Shown here piece after piece: positions 49,455 to 58,299 of a stretch of DNA of 64,000 nt; the first letter of the stretch is position 1, and each line of letters opens with the position of its first letter. The notes under the pieces were generated by a model. That model was given only the letters and a program-made list of their open reading frames with translations, was not told the DNA's origin and ran no database searches. The DNA comes from Rossellomorea vietnamensis (GTDB taxonomy: Bacteria; Bacillota; Bacilli; Bacillales; Bacillaceae_B): assembly GCF_001305855.1 (NCBI RefSeq), contig NZ_LIXZ01000004.1, positions 62,001-126,000 of the forward strand, written 5' to 3'. The position numbers were made by a program, and so were the translations under genes.

Positions 49455-49666
49455 AGGTCATTCCTCCTTGGAAATACACTCAGTTATAGGTATATTATTC
49501 CATTTAGAGAGGAGGTAGGCAAGATAAAATATATGGGGGTAAGCTTCAATTAGTCTTGCTGGCCATCCGTTAGACAATGATTTTACAGACTTCTACAACT
49601 ATTTCCCCGGAAATTGATAAATAATTGTAAGATTCGACTAAGAAGGGACCACTCTTTAAGGGTACA

Positions 49667-49695
49667 TAAAAAAGACGAGGGGAATCTCCCTCGTC
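49667..49695 (-). terminator. Rho-independent terminator of asnB
   Basis: GACGAGGG / CCCTCGTC around a GAATCT loop, followed on the minus strand by six T. Confidence 0.88.
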
Positions 49696-49701
49696 CAGTT
49701 T

Positions 49702-51525
49702 CTATATGGCTATCTTGATTTCGTACTCTTCCAACCAGCCATTCACTTGAATCAAGTAATCAAGTAATCCCTTTGCACTCGAATCAGGAAGATGACTATT
49801 TCCTTCTGCAATGGTTCTGACCGTCTCAACATCAATCAATTCTAAAATCGGGGACGCCGGATCATCCACTATCGAAATCATCCATTTCTGTACGCCTTCA
49901 AGATACGCGTCATCCTTCGTACTTGGATACGCACTCTTCCGTCTATTTCGCACATCATCAGGGAGATATCCTTCAAACGCACGGCGAAGGATTCCCTTCT
50001 CGATGTCATCAATATTCTTCATCTCGAACGGGATATTCCACAGGTATTCAACAAGGCGGTAATCGCAGAATGGTACGCGCACCTCGAAGCCCGTCATCAT
50101 GCTTGCCCGGTCTTTCCGGTCGAGCATAAAGGGAAGGAAGCGGGTGATGAACATATACGACATCCGCCTTTGCTTCGCTTCAACGTCACTTTCGCCTTTT
50201 AGTTCAGGGAGCTCTGCGAGTGCTTCCTGATAGCGCTTCTTTTGATAGTCAGGAATATTCAATTTCTCCTTCAAATCTCCCTTCAGAACACCGGCAATCC
50301 CCCCGATATTCAGGAGCCATGGGAAGACATCCGCATCAAGAAATTCCTGTTGATGGAACCAAGGGTAGCCCGAGAACACTTCATCGGCGGATTCTCCTGA
50401 TAATGCTACTGTCGCATCCTTTTTCATTTCTTTGAACAATAAGTAAAGGGATGTCTCGATTTCCCCGACTCCCGGCAAGTCTCGTGCCTTCATGGGAGTG
50501 AGGAGATTGTCCACGAGTTTTTCCGCGTCAAAGACGATGGAAGTGTGATCCGTACCGACATGCTCGGATACACGTTTCACCCACGGCTCATCAAGGTCCC
50601 GTCTTAGGAAATCTTCCTTGAAGCTTTCTTCATTGTTCACGAAATCAATGGAATACGTCGGAAGTGTTTTGTTTTCCTTGTTGAATTCTTTCCCGGCGAT
50701 GGCCGTCAGTCCACTTGAGTCCAGTCCGCCTGATAGCATGGACACGAGTGGCTTATCTGCAAGTAACTGTCGTTTGACCGTATCCTCGAGCAGTCCTCGA
50801 ATCGTCCTGACCGTTGTTTCTATATCATCGGTATGTTCTTTGCTTTCAAGCTTCCAGTATTGTACGGTGTTTCGATCCTTATTGGTGAGGGTCATGTAAT
50901 GGCCGGCACGAACTTCATATATATTTTTGAAAATGGCTTTCCCCGGTGTCTTCATCGGACCAAGGCCGAATACTTCGGATAAACCTTCCGTATCGATTTC
51001 AGCCTGAACATCCGGGTGTGCAAGGAGTGCTTTGATTTCAGAACCGAACAAGATCTCATCGTCCTTAATGGTATAAAATAATGGCTTGACCCCTAAATGG
51101 TCGCGGCCGAGCATAAGTCTTTCTTTTCGCTCATCCCAGATCCCGAAAGCGAAGATGCCGTTGAAATGATAGACGCAATCCACGTCCCACTCCAAATAGG
51201 CATGGAGCAGCACCTCTGTATCTGAGTTTGTCGTAAATCGGTGATTCTTCTCGATCAGTTCATTTCGCAGTTCCAGATAGTTATAGAGCTCCCCATTATA
51301 GGTTAATGCTATCGTTTTTTCTTCACTCTGATAGAGCATGGGCTGTCTCCCGCCATCGGGGTCGATGACGATCAGTCTCCTGTGCCCGAGTGCAGCATGA
51401 CCCCGGAGCCAGCTCCCTTCTGCATCCGGTCCCCGGTGTTCAATGGCATCGGTCATGTTTTTCAGTGTCCGTCCCTCATTGGTAAGGTCTCTTGACCAGT
51501 CAATCCAGCCTGCAATTCCACACAT
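49702..51525 (-). CDS. asnB: Glutamine-hydrolysing asparagine synthetase
   Basis: 607 residues when started at ATG 51525, so that Cys2 (MCGIAGW) becomes the N-terminal nucleophile of the glutaminase; a further upstream ATG would hide it. The glutaminase domain has RLIVIDPDGGRQPM and YNGELYNY; the synthetase domain has the PP-loop SMLSGGLDSSGLTAIAG and LSGESADEVFSGYPWF. Makes asparagine from aspartate, glutamine and ATP. Length fits AsnO/AsnB of Bacillus. A 16-bp perfect palindrome lies in its upstream region. Confidence 0.92.
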   Translation of the reverse strand: MCGIAGWIDWSRDLTNEGRTLKNMTDAIEHRGPDAEGSWLRGHAALGHRRLIVIDPDGGRQPMLYQSEEKTIALTYNGELYNYLELRNELIEKNHRFTTNSDTEVLLHAYLEWDVDCVYHFNGIFAFGIWDERKERLMLGRDHLGVKPLFYTIKDDEILFGSEIKALLAHPDVQAEIDTEGLSEVFGLGPMKTPGKAIFKNIYEVRAGHYMTLTNKDRNTVQYWKLESKEHTDDIETTVRTIRGLLEDTVKRQLLADKPLVSMLSGGLDSSGLTAIAGKEFNKENKTLPTYSIDFVNNEESFKEDFLRRDLDEPWVKRVSEHVGTDHTSIVFDAEKLVDNLLTPMKARDLPGVGEIETSLYLLFKEMKKDATVALSGESADEVFSGYPWFHQQEFLDADVFPWLLNIGGIAGVLKGDLKEKLNIPDYQKKRYQEALAELPELKGESDVEAKQRRMSYMFITRFLPFMLDRKDRASMMTGFEVRVPFCDYRLVEYLWNIPFEMKNIDDIEKGILRRAFEGYLPDDVRNRRKSAYPSTKDDAYLEGVQKWMISIVDDPASPILELIDVETVRTIAEGNSHLPDSSAKGLLDYLIQVNGWLEEYEIKIAI

Positions 51526-51558
51526 ATTCCATACGCCTTCTTTCTTAAAGTTCATTCG

Positions 51559-51574
51559 TGGTGAGCGCTCACCA
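51559..51574. promoter_or_regulatory. 16-bp perfect palindrome upstream of asnB
   Basis: TGGTGAGCGCTCACCA, 34 bp before the asnB start codon; a second inverted repeat GTGATCCC / GGGGTCAC is at about 51602-51623. The gap 51526-51907 holds no gene. They could be an operator pair or leader hairpins. Confidence 0.45.
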
Positions 51575-51907
51575 TGTAATGGATTTTATCTTTTAGCTAT
51601 AGTGATCCCTTTTACGGGGTCACGTTAAATGGTAAATCTCTTCTTCAATGGACGTCAAAGGATTACGGCTGACTTCTGAGAAAAAATGTAAAAGGTCATC
51701 TGTTCCTGTCAGTTGATTCCTAAAAACTCATGTCTATCGCCTTATGAAAGGCAATGTGTCCTGCAAGAAAGTTAGGATAAACTTTTTCTTTCCTTTATGG
51801 CTCGCCCATAGTACATTATTTTTATAAGCATATGTAGAATATCGCTTCGCAACGGACCGAAGGAAGAAATGATCACATTCCCTTGTCTTATAGAAAGCAG
51901 GTCGATT

Positions 51908-52741
51908 ATGAAGGTAGCGGAAAAGTTTTACGAATTTATAAATGCACGTACATGGCAGCTGACAGAGGATTGGTATGCGTCCCTTGATAAAAGTGATTCT
52001 TCAGGCGTTTATGCCTCAACGGATCCCCAAGTGATTCAGACGTTAAAGCGGCAAAATCATGAATTTCATGAACGTTTTTGTGTTTTATTTAAGGATGTTG
52101 GGCAGGATGCACTGTGTAACTTTGAACGTTGGATTGAAGAAATTGCGAAGGATGATGAACACTTATCCACTCCTACACACTATATCATTCGGGAATTCTT
52201 TCGAACACAGGATCAGTATTTAGGGATTTTACAGGAATTTGTCCGTCAGCATGGTGATGAGTTTCCGTCTGGGAGAATCGATGATTTCAGAGAGATGATC
52301 ATTAAAACGTTCAGCATCGTCATCTCCAAATTTGCAGAAGGAAATTACGAATATTCCCAGAGACGCTTGAAGGCACAACAGGAAATGATTCGGGAACTCA
52401 GCTCCCCCGTTATATTATTAAATAAGAAGACCGGTGTCCTTCCTTTGATCGGCGACATCGATACAGGAAGAGCGAGGTACATCCTCGAGCACACTCTGGC
52501 AGAATGTGTGAACAAGAATGTCGAGCACCTATTCATCGACCTTTCCGGTGTCATTATGGTGGATACCATGGTAGCCCACCAGTTATTCCAGATCATCGAC
52601 AGCCTGAATTTGATCGGGGTGAAGAGTACCATTTCCGGAATCCGTCCGGAAATTGCCCAAACAGCGATTCAGTTGGGCATTTCATTTGAAGATATTTCGG
52701 TCACGTCGACTCTTGAACGTGCTTTGAATGAACAGAAATAG
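51908..52741 (+). CDS. RsbR-type stressosome protein (RsbRD-like)
   Basis: 277 residues from ATG 51908, where the sequence becomes family-like (KVAEKFYEFI); a longer reading from 51869 adds 13 unconvincing residues. N-terminal globin-like sensor fold (about 1-150), C-terminal STAS domain. The two phosphorylatable regions of RsbR are present: LPLIGDIDTGRARYI and LSGVIMVDTMVAHQ, including the threonines used by RsbT in RsbRA. Expected to join stressosomes and modulate the general stress response. No rsbS or rsbT here, as usual for RsbRD. Confidence 0.83.
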   Translation: MKVAEKFYEFINARTWQLTEDWYASLDKSDSSGVYASTDPQVIQTLKRQNHEFHERFCVLFKDVGQDALCNFERWIEEIAKDDEHLSTPTHYIIREFFRTQDQYLGILQEFVRQHGDEFPSGRIDDFREMIIKTFSIVISKFAEGNYEYSQRRLKAQQEMIRELSSPVILLNKKTGVLPLIGDIDTGRARYILEHTLAECVNKNVEHLFIDLSGVIMVDTMVAHQLFQIIDSLNLIGVKSTISGIRPEIAQTAIQLGISFEDISVTSTLERALNEQK

Positions 52742-52756
52742 CAGATTGAAAGATAA

Positions 52757-52787
52757 CGGGCGTTTACATGAACGCTCTTTTTTTTAT
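52757..52787 (+). terminator. Rho-independent terminator
   Basis: GGGCGTT / AACGCTC stem around TACATG, then eight T. Confidence 0.85.
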
Positions 52788-52902
52788 GTAATTTCCTCAT
52801 ACTTTGTTTGGAATCAATCTATATAGGGAATTACCTCCATTATAGAGTGAATTTGGTAAGGTATGCCCTTGAATATAATTCACCTTAGAAGGAGGGGGTA
52901 CC

Positions 52903-53451
52903 ATGCAATTCGTCAAGATGATCCGTTTCCACCGCAATGGATTCACAAGTGGAGCACCTTCAAAACAAATGGAGAAGGATCCGGTTTTCCTCAACCGTGT
53001 TGTACATAATTTGTTTCATACCGGCCAAGCGATCTTCACGACAGAAATAATCTCTCCGAAAGAGGAAGACCGTGATTGGTACGGTTGTTTATGCTATTTG
53101 GAGGAGAATGCCATGCAAACGTCAGGTACGAGGACGATCGGTTTCCTTCCAAGGGAAAGCAACATTTGGGTGAGGAACATAAGCCATGTCGGTGACGGCA
53201 CCCCATACTACAACCGTTCTCTTCACCCATTGCTGGAATATGAATCCGGCGATGGAGGGAATGTAATGACCGATAGTTGGGTGAAGATGAGCGTGGAGGA
53301 TGCCTTGGAGCGAACCCGTCTTTGGAAGGAGAAGAATGTCCACCTTCCTGATTGGGTCACCGAGTGCTATCTGACTGAGCGCCAGGTGAAGAGGCTGATC
53401 TATCCATCCACAAATGAAACGGTCATGGAGTTTTGGTTGAGTAAAAATTAA
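52903..53451 (+). CDS. Uncharacterised conserved-looking protein (182 residues)
   Basis: ATG 52903 behind GAAGGAGGGGGTACC. Mixed alpha/beta composition without signal peptide or transmembrane segment. Notable are many aromatic and acidic residues (DRDWYGCLCYLEENAM, HVGDGTPYYNRSLHPLLEYE) and WVKMSVEDALERTRLWKE. Three cysteines, none in a known motif. I do not recognise a family. The strong SD and consistent codon use support a real gene. Confidence 0.65.
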   Translation: MQFVKMIRFHRNGFTSGAPSKQMEKDPVFLNRVVHNLFHTGQAIFTTEIISPKEEDRDWYGCLCYLEENAMQTSGTRTIGFLPRESNIWVRNISHVGDGTPYYNRSLHPLLEYESGDGGNVMTDSWVKMSVEDALERTRLWKEKNVHLPDWVTECYLTERQVKRLIYPSTNETVMEFWLSKN

Positions 53452-53580
53452 CAATTTGAAGTGTTTCCCTGTAACGTTTATCTGTTATACTACATAGTAG
53501 TTAATCTTATAATTTAAGAAGACTTGAAGTGTAACGATCTTTCGTGCACTATCTATGTAATATATAAAAGGGGAATTCAC

Positions 53581-53913
53581 TTGAAATTTGAAGAATTGAA
53601 TCCGGATCTCGTGGCACTATGTCAGACTGCTGATCATTTTCAAATGGCAGAAACCGTGATCGGCAGTCCATTAAGAGGATTAGATATCCTTTCGTTGAAG
53701 GGCATAGAACGTAAGAAGAACCTACCAGCCGACGTGACCAACCTGTTGATCATCTATTTCTTTACAGAGGTGAAAGGCACGGTCTATCACCGGAATGCCC
53801 TGGCTAAACTGTATAATCACTGGGTATCGAATGAAGTGTTTACCTTTTCTAAAGCACAAGAGATGGTGAAGCTGGATATGCAATCCCAGTTGGGTGAAAT
53901 CGATCGATTATAA
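53581..53913 (+). CDS. DnaD/DnaB-type domain protein (110 residues)
   Basis: TTG 53581 eight bases after AAAGGGGA. The C-terminal half (LLIIYFFTEVKGTVYHRNAL, then YNHWVSNEVFTFSKAQEMVK) resembles the DnaB_2/DnaD domain of replication-initiation proteins, where the helix with KxYLExIAxxW-type spacing occurs. It lacks an obvious N-terminal winged helix, so it may be a single-domain relative. A role in replication is a guess from fold similarity. Confidence 0.55.
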   Translation: MKFEELNPDLVALCQTADHFQMAETVIGSPLRGLDILSLKGIERKKNLPADVTNLLIIYFFTEVKGTVYHRNALAKLYNHWVSNEVFTFSKAQEMVKLDMQSQLGEIDRL

Positions 53914-53918
53914 TAGGA

Positions 53919-53960
53919 AGAAGAAGGTTTGGATCCAAGACGATCCAAACCTTCTTTTTG
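53919..53960 (+). terminator. Rho-independent terminator
   Basis: AAGAAGGTTTGGAT pairs with ATCCAAACCTTCTT, loop CCAAGACG, then a T-run. Confidence 0.92.
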
Positions 53961-54073
53961 TATGATCCATGGAAAATAACAGATCACTGAAGCAATTTTT
54001 AAGAAAAGGATTGTGAAGTATTGGGAATTTTGAAATAATTATTAGTAGGAAATTGGAAGGAGGGAAGAAAGCC

Positions 54074-56107
54074 ATGGCGAAATTGGAAACCGGTAACGTA
54101 CCGGTCAGCGGGGATTTTGAAAAGGAATTGGAATCGATCATTGCCCGGTTCGAAAAGGAGAAGCATTCGTTCTATGCATTGGCTCGGGTTTACATTCACC
54201 ATCAGGATATGGAGGATCTTTTTTACCGATCGATTATCCGTCTGCATGATGAGGCTCGTAAAAGGAAGAAGGCTCATTCAGCTACAAGAATTTTTCTGGA
54301 GGAATGTCAAAAGCTATCGGAACAACCATCTTTCAGTTCAGATGATGATCCCTTTCACGCATTTCACCACCTCGGATCAGCTGATAAAGAAGCGGTGGCA
54401 TTAGTCTATCTGAAAGGGTGCGACCAGGATGAGGCCGCCCGTATACTTGATATCCCGCTTGATGAAGTGAAATCCCGGTTATTCAGTGGCATAAGGAAGC
54501 TTCGTGAATCGATGGGGAACGGCCCTGAAGTTGAAGGCTGCCACGATTATCAGAAGCATTATCTGGATTACTTAGGAAGAACGATGGATCGACCGGAAAA
54601 GGTGGATTTTGAAATACATATCTATCATTGCAGAGATTGTCAGGAGGACCTCGCTTCGTTTCAGGAAGTGACCCTTGCTCTTACCGAATTGGCAGAAGAG
54701 GCTCATCTCCCGGCAGATGTCATGGAGAGAGTCAGAATCAGGCTCGATCAAAGGGAAGCAGAGAGAAAGAAGCGGAGAAAGAAGCGGAAATCGATCCTGC
54801 TTTCCTTTGCGGGGGTGTTTGTACTCCTGATCGTTACAGGATTTATCACAGGCGGATTTTCACATCTTTACTATTCTTATACGGAAGGCGATGAACAACT
54901 GCGAGCGATACTCCAGCACGATCTAGGTGAACGGATGGATCTGGAAGCGGAAAGTGACGGAGTGAAGATCACAATCCGGAGTGTTGTCGCGGATGACGTG
55001 CAGACGCTGGTTTTTTATGAAGTGGAAGACCTCAAGGGAGAAAATCGTTATATGATGAACCCCTATGAAGGAGTCACCATCGAGAATGAATATGATGTCA
55101 TGAAGAGGGACCAGCAATCCGGGTTCTATTCTCCTCCACGTGATCAAGAAACCCTACATAATTATAAGAAAAATGTCTATAGGGGGACCATTAGTCTCCT
55201 TCCGGTTTCAGTGGACGAGGGAACGATTAAACTACAGATTGCAAGACTTATGCAATTACCCGATGATCCTGCAACGGGTGAATTTGGTGGCGGGGAAATG
55301 AGATTTGCTGAAGGGGGCTGGAGTTTCGATATCCCATTCGAAAAGAAGCCTTCCCGTGTTCATAAGCTGGATAAGAAAATGGAAGTTGCCGGTATACCGG
55401 TCAGGTTAGATCAAATGACGATTGCCCCGACCGCAACAGTTCTTGAATATAGCTTTCAGGAGCGTGAAAAGAACGGGCGGATTGACATGATGACCTTTGA
55501 GGCGATTGAATCGGAAGATAAAAAGTGGAAGGCGGATCAATTCGGAGGCATGATGTACGGGGGGGCTTCGGATAATGAGGGATGGAATTCCTTTAAAACG
55601 GCCTTTGACACTCTCTATTTTGATGACCCTAAGAATGTGACCATCCGCTTTGGATCGGCTCATCTATATGTGAAGGATCAAAAAATCATCGAACTCGATG
55701 TAAATGAAGGATTGCCAGATACTATTGAGTATCTCGGCAACACGATCACCATAGATGACATCAAAATCGGCAGCCCGACACAAGTGACCCTTACCCACGC
55801 TCTCTCGAAAGATCGGATTTATGATAGTGTGAACTATTTATATTACAGTACCAAGGATGAAGAGGAACAATACTCATTGGGTGTAAGTGGCGGTGATGGC
55901 ATATTAATGGATAAGGATGGCAAGAAGTATGAGCCTGGTTCCTTTGAGTTTGAGAAAATAGAACAGCCCCGCTATTTTGAAACAGAACAAACCATTGATT
56001 TTTACAACGAAGGCGGAGCGGAAGACGTCATGCCGACCGAGCTTGTCATAGACGGCTACACAACCACCAAATACCTGGACGATCAGGTGAAGGTGAAGCT
56101 GGATTAA
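54074..56107 (+). CDS. Single-chain sigma / anti-sigma fusion (DUF4179-type)
   Basis: 677 residues from ATG 54074 (AAGGAGGGAA 6-16 nt upstream). Residues about 10-85 resemble a degenerate sigma region 2 (SFYALARVYIHHQDMEDLFY); 100-150 a sigma region 4 helix-turn-helix (KEAVALVYLKGCDQDEAARI, then EVKSRLFSGIRKLRESM). Then an anti-sigma zinc-finger-like CHDYQKHYLDYLG...HCRDCQEDL, a membrane helix at about 230-255 (ILLSFAGVFVLLIVTGFI) and an extracytoplasmic DUF4179/DUF5643-like region to the end. ECF sigma and anti-sigma are normally separate; here one membrane-bound chain carries both. Own terminator. Confidence 0.78.
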   Translation: MAKLETGNVPVSGDFEKELESIIARFEKEKHSFYALARVYIHHQDMEDLFYRSIIRLHDEARKRKKAHSATRIFLEECQKLSEQPSFSSDDDPFHAFHHLGSADKEAVALVYLKGCDQDEAARILDIPLDEVKSRLFSGIRKLRESMGNGPEVEGCHDYQKHYLDYLGRTMDRPEKVDFEIHIYHCRDCQEDLASFQEVTLALTELAEEAHLPADVMERVRIRLDQREAERKKRRKKRKSILLSFAGVFVLLIVTGFITGGFSHLYYSYTEGDEQLRAILQHDLGERMDLEAESDGVKITIRSVVADDVQTLVFYEVEDLKGENRYMMNPYEGVTIENEYDVMKRDQQSGFYSPPRDQETLHNYKKNVYRGTISLLPVSVDEGTIKLQIARLMQLPDDPATGEFGGGEMRFAEGGWSFDIPFEKKPSRVHKLDKKMEVAGIPVRLDQMTIAPTATVLEYSFQEREKNGRIDMMTFEAIESEDKKWKADQFGGMMYGGASDNEGWNSFKTAFDTLYFDDPKNVTIRFGSAHLYVKDQKIIELDVNEGLPDTIEYLGNTITIDDIKIGSPTQVTLTHALSKDRIYDSVNYLYYSTKDEEEQYSLGVSGGDGILMDKDGKKYEPGSFEFEKIEQPRYFETEQTIDFYNEGGAEDVMPTELVIDGYTTTKYLDDQVKVKLD

Positions 56108-56113
56108 ACGCTT

Positions 56114-56144
56114 GAAGGGAACAGTGCCATACTGTTCCCTTTTT
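56114..56144 (+). terminator. Rho-independent terminator
   Basis: AAGGGAACAGT / ACTGTTCCCTT with loop GCCAT, then TTTTT. Confidence 0.92.
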
Positions 56145-56194
56145 ACTTGTTCCAACACCACCGGAATATCTTCCACAATCAGAGAAACAATAGG

Positions 56195-56264
56195 TTTGTC
56201 GTCACCAGGGTGACAAAGTTAGTTTTCATCATTCTTGAATCCACCATGCTGTAAGGCCTATCAT
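56195..56264 (+). promoter_or_regulatory. Mannitol operon promoter with upstream dyad
   Basis: TTGAAT (56235-56240), 18-bp spacer, TATCAT (56259-56264). Upstream, TTTGTC-gt-CACC-ag-GGTG-ACAAA (56195-56217) forms an inverted repeat centred about 65 bp before the expected start, a position suited to the activator MtlR encoded in the operon. Confidence 0.5.
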
Positions 56265-56306
56265 TAAAATAAGAAATCATTATCTATATATGAAAGGATG
56301 AGAGAA

Positions 56307-58214
56307 GTGGCGCAATCCAATATGAAAGTTGCGGTACAAAAGTTTGGTAACTTCCTCAGTTCTATGGTTCTGCCGAATATCGGTGCATTTATCGCGTGGG
56401 GTTTAATTACAGCGTTGTTCATACCAACTGGGTTCTTTCCAAATGAAAGCCTTGCCAAATTGGTCGGGCCGATGGTTACGTATCTGTTACCGTTATTGAT
56501 CGGGTATACAGGGGGTAAACTCGTACACGACCAGCGTGGTGGGGTCGTTGGTGCGATCGCGACAATGGGTGTCATTGTCGGAGCACCGGATACACCGATG
56601 TTCTTAGGGGCCATGGTTATGGGGCCGCTCGGAGCATATGTGATCAAGAAGTTTGACGGATTGATCGAAGGGAAGATCAGGGCAGGGTTTGAAATGCTCG
56701 TGAATAACTTCTCTGCTGGTATCCTTGGGGGAATCCTTGCGATTCTTGCGTTCTTGGGTGTCGGACCTGCAGTGGACGCATTCACAAGTTTACTCGTTGA
56801 AGGGGTTGACTGGCTGGTTGCAGCAGGCCTGCTTCCATTAACCAGTATCCTGATCGAACCAGCGAAGATTCTATTTTTAAATAATGCAATTAACCACGGT
56901 GTCCTGTCACCAATCGGGTTGGAGCAGGTTCAACAAGGTGGAAAATCGATTCTATTCTTATTAGAAGCGAACCCGGGACCAGGTTTCGGAGTACTCCTTG
57001 CCTTTATGTTATTTGGAAGAGGAACAGCGAAACAATCGGCTCCAGGGGCAGCCATCATTCACTTCCTTGGTGGGATTCATGAGATTTACTTCCCATACGT
57101 ATTAATGAAGCCTAAACTATTCATTTCTGTCATCTTAGGTGGAATGAGTGGGGTCTTCACTCTTGTATTATTGGGCGGCGGACTGGTATCACCGGCATCA
57201 CCAGGAAGTATCATCGCAATTACAGCGGTTACTCCTCCTGAAGGAATGGCGTATCTGGCAAACTATGCAGCGATCCTTGTAGCAACAGCTGTTTCCTTCA
57301 TCGTGTCTGCCATCATCTTGAAATCAAGTAAGGCGACAGACGATGATATTGAAGGTGCAACAAAGAAAATGCAGGAAATGAAAGGGAAGAAGAGTTCCGT
57401 TGCCGGTCATGTGAGCAAGGGAACACTGCCTGAAGAAGTAAACAAAATCGTCTTTGCCTGTGATGCAGGTATGGGTTCGAGTGCCATGGGTGCTTCCCTT
57501 CTACGTAAGAAAGTGAAGGCGGCAAATCTGGATGTCAGCGTGACGAACACATCCATCAGTAATCTGCCATCAGACGCACAGGTGGTCATCACTCAGGAAG
57601 AATTGACACCTCGTGCGAAAAACAAGCTTCCAAATGCCTATCATATTTCCGTGGATAACTTCTTATCCAGTCCGGAATACGACAAGCTGATCGCGAGTCT
57701 TCAAGACGGGATCACGGATGAACAGGCAGAAGTTGTGGAAGAAGCAGGAGAGGAAGCGGTTAACGCTGAACCGAATGCAGATCACGACGATGATCTTCTC
57801 CTTGAAGAGAATATCTTCATGAATCAGTCATTTGCCACGAAAGAAGAAGCGATCCGATTCGCTGGAGAAGCTCTCGTTAAAGCAGGATACGTGGAAGAAA
57901 GTTACGTAGATGCTATGATTGACCGAGAAGGAATCACATCTACGTATATGGGTAATAATGTAGCCATTCCACACGGTACGGAAGACGCGAAGAAAGCCGT
58001 CATCAAATCCGGATTCACCGTCGTTCAAGTGCCGGAAGGCGTGGAATTCAACGGTGAGAAGGCGAAGATGATCTTCGGTATCGCCGGTAAGGACGGAACG
58101 CATCTTGAGATCCTTTCAGGTATCGCGGTTGTCTGCTCCGAGCAGGAAAACGTCGACCAGATGGTACAGGCGAAGTCAGCCAAAGAACTGAAGGACATCA
58201 TCAACAGCAACTAG
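56307..58214 (+). CDS. mtlA: PTS mannitol transporter, fused EIICBA
   Basis: 635 residues from GTG 56307, 8 nt after AAAGGA; ATG 56298 is possible but lacks a spaced SD. EIIC about 1-340 (VQKFGNFLSSMVLPNIGAF, HFLGGIHEIYFPYV); EIIB with active Cys in KIVFACDAGMGSSAMG; EIIA with the phosphorylated His in NNVAIPHGTE. Imports mannitol as mannitol-1-phosphate. In Bacillus subtilis EIIA is a separate gene mtlF; here all three domains are joined and no mtlF is needed. Confidence 0.93.
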   Translation: MAQSNMKVAVQKFGNFLSSMVLPNIGAFIAWGLITALFIPTGFFPNESLAKLVGPMVTYLLPLLIGYTGGKLVHDQRGGVVGAIATMGVIVGAPDTPMFLGAMVMGPLGAYVIKKFDGLIEGKIRAGFEMLVNNFSAGILGGILAILAFLGVGPAVDAFTSLLVEGVDWLVAAGLLPLTSILIEPAKILFLNNAINHGVLSPIGLEQVQQGGKSILFLLEANPGPGFGVLLAFMLFGRGTAKQSAPGAAIIHFLGGIHEIYFPYVLMKPKLFISVILGGMSGVFTLVLLGGGLVSPASPGSIIAITAVTPPEGMAYLANYAAILVATAVSFIVSAIILKSSKATDDDIEGATKKMQEMKGKKSSVAGHVSKGTLPEEVNKIVFACDAGMGSSAMGASLLRKKVKAANLDVSVTNTSISNLPSDAQVVITQEELTPRAKNKLPNAYHISVDNFLSSPEYDKLIASLQDGITDEQAEVVEEAGEEAVNAEPNADHDDDLLLEENIFMNQSFATKEEAIRFAGEALVKAGYVEESYVDAMIDREGITSTYMGNNVAIPHGTEDAKKAVIKSGFTVVQVPEGVEFNGEKAKMIFGIAGKDGTHLEILSGIAVVCSEQENVDQMVQAKSAKELKDIINSN

Positions 58215-58224
58215 AACTATCATT

Positions 58225-58262
58225 CAGAAAGGCGGGATTCCTGCCTTTCTGTTCTCATTTGT
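58225..58262 (+). terminator. Partial terminator between mtlA and mtlR
   Basis: CAGAAAGGC / GCCTTTCTG stem with a short internal stem, followed by TTCTCATTTGTTTTG rather than a pure T-run. May reduce but not abolish read-through into mtlR. Confidence 0.45.
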
Positions 58263-58299
58263 TTTGAAAAAAGCTCAGGATAGGGAAAGAGGGGAAAGT

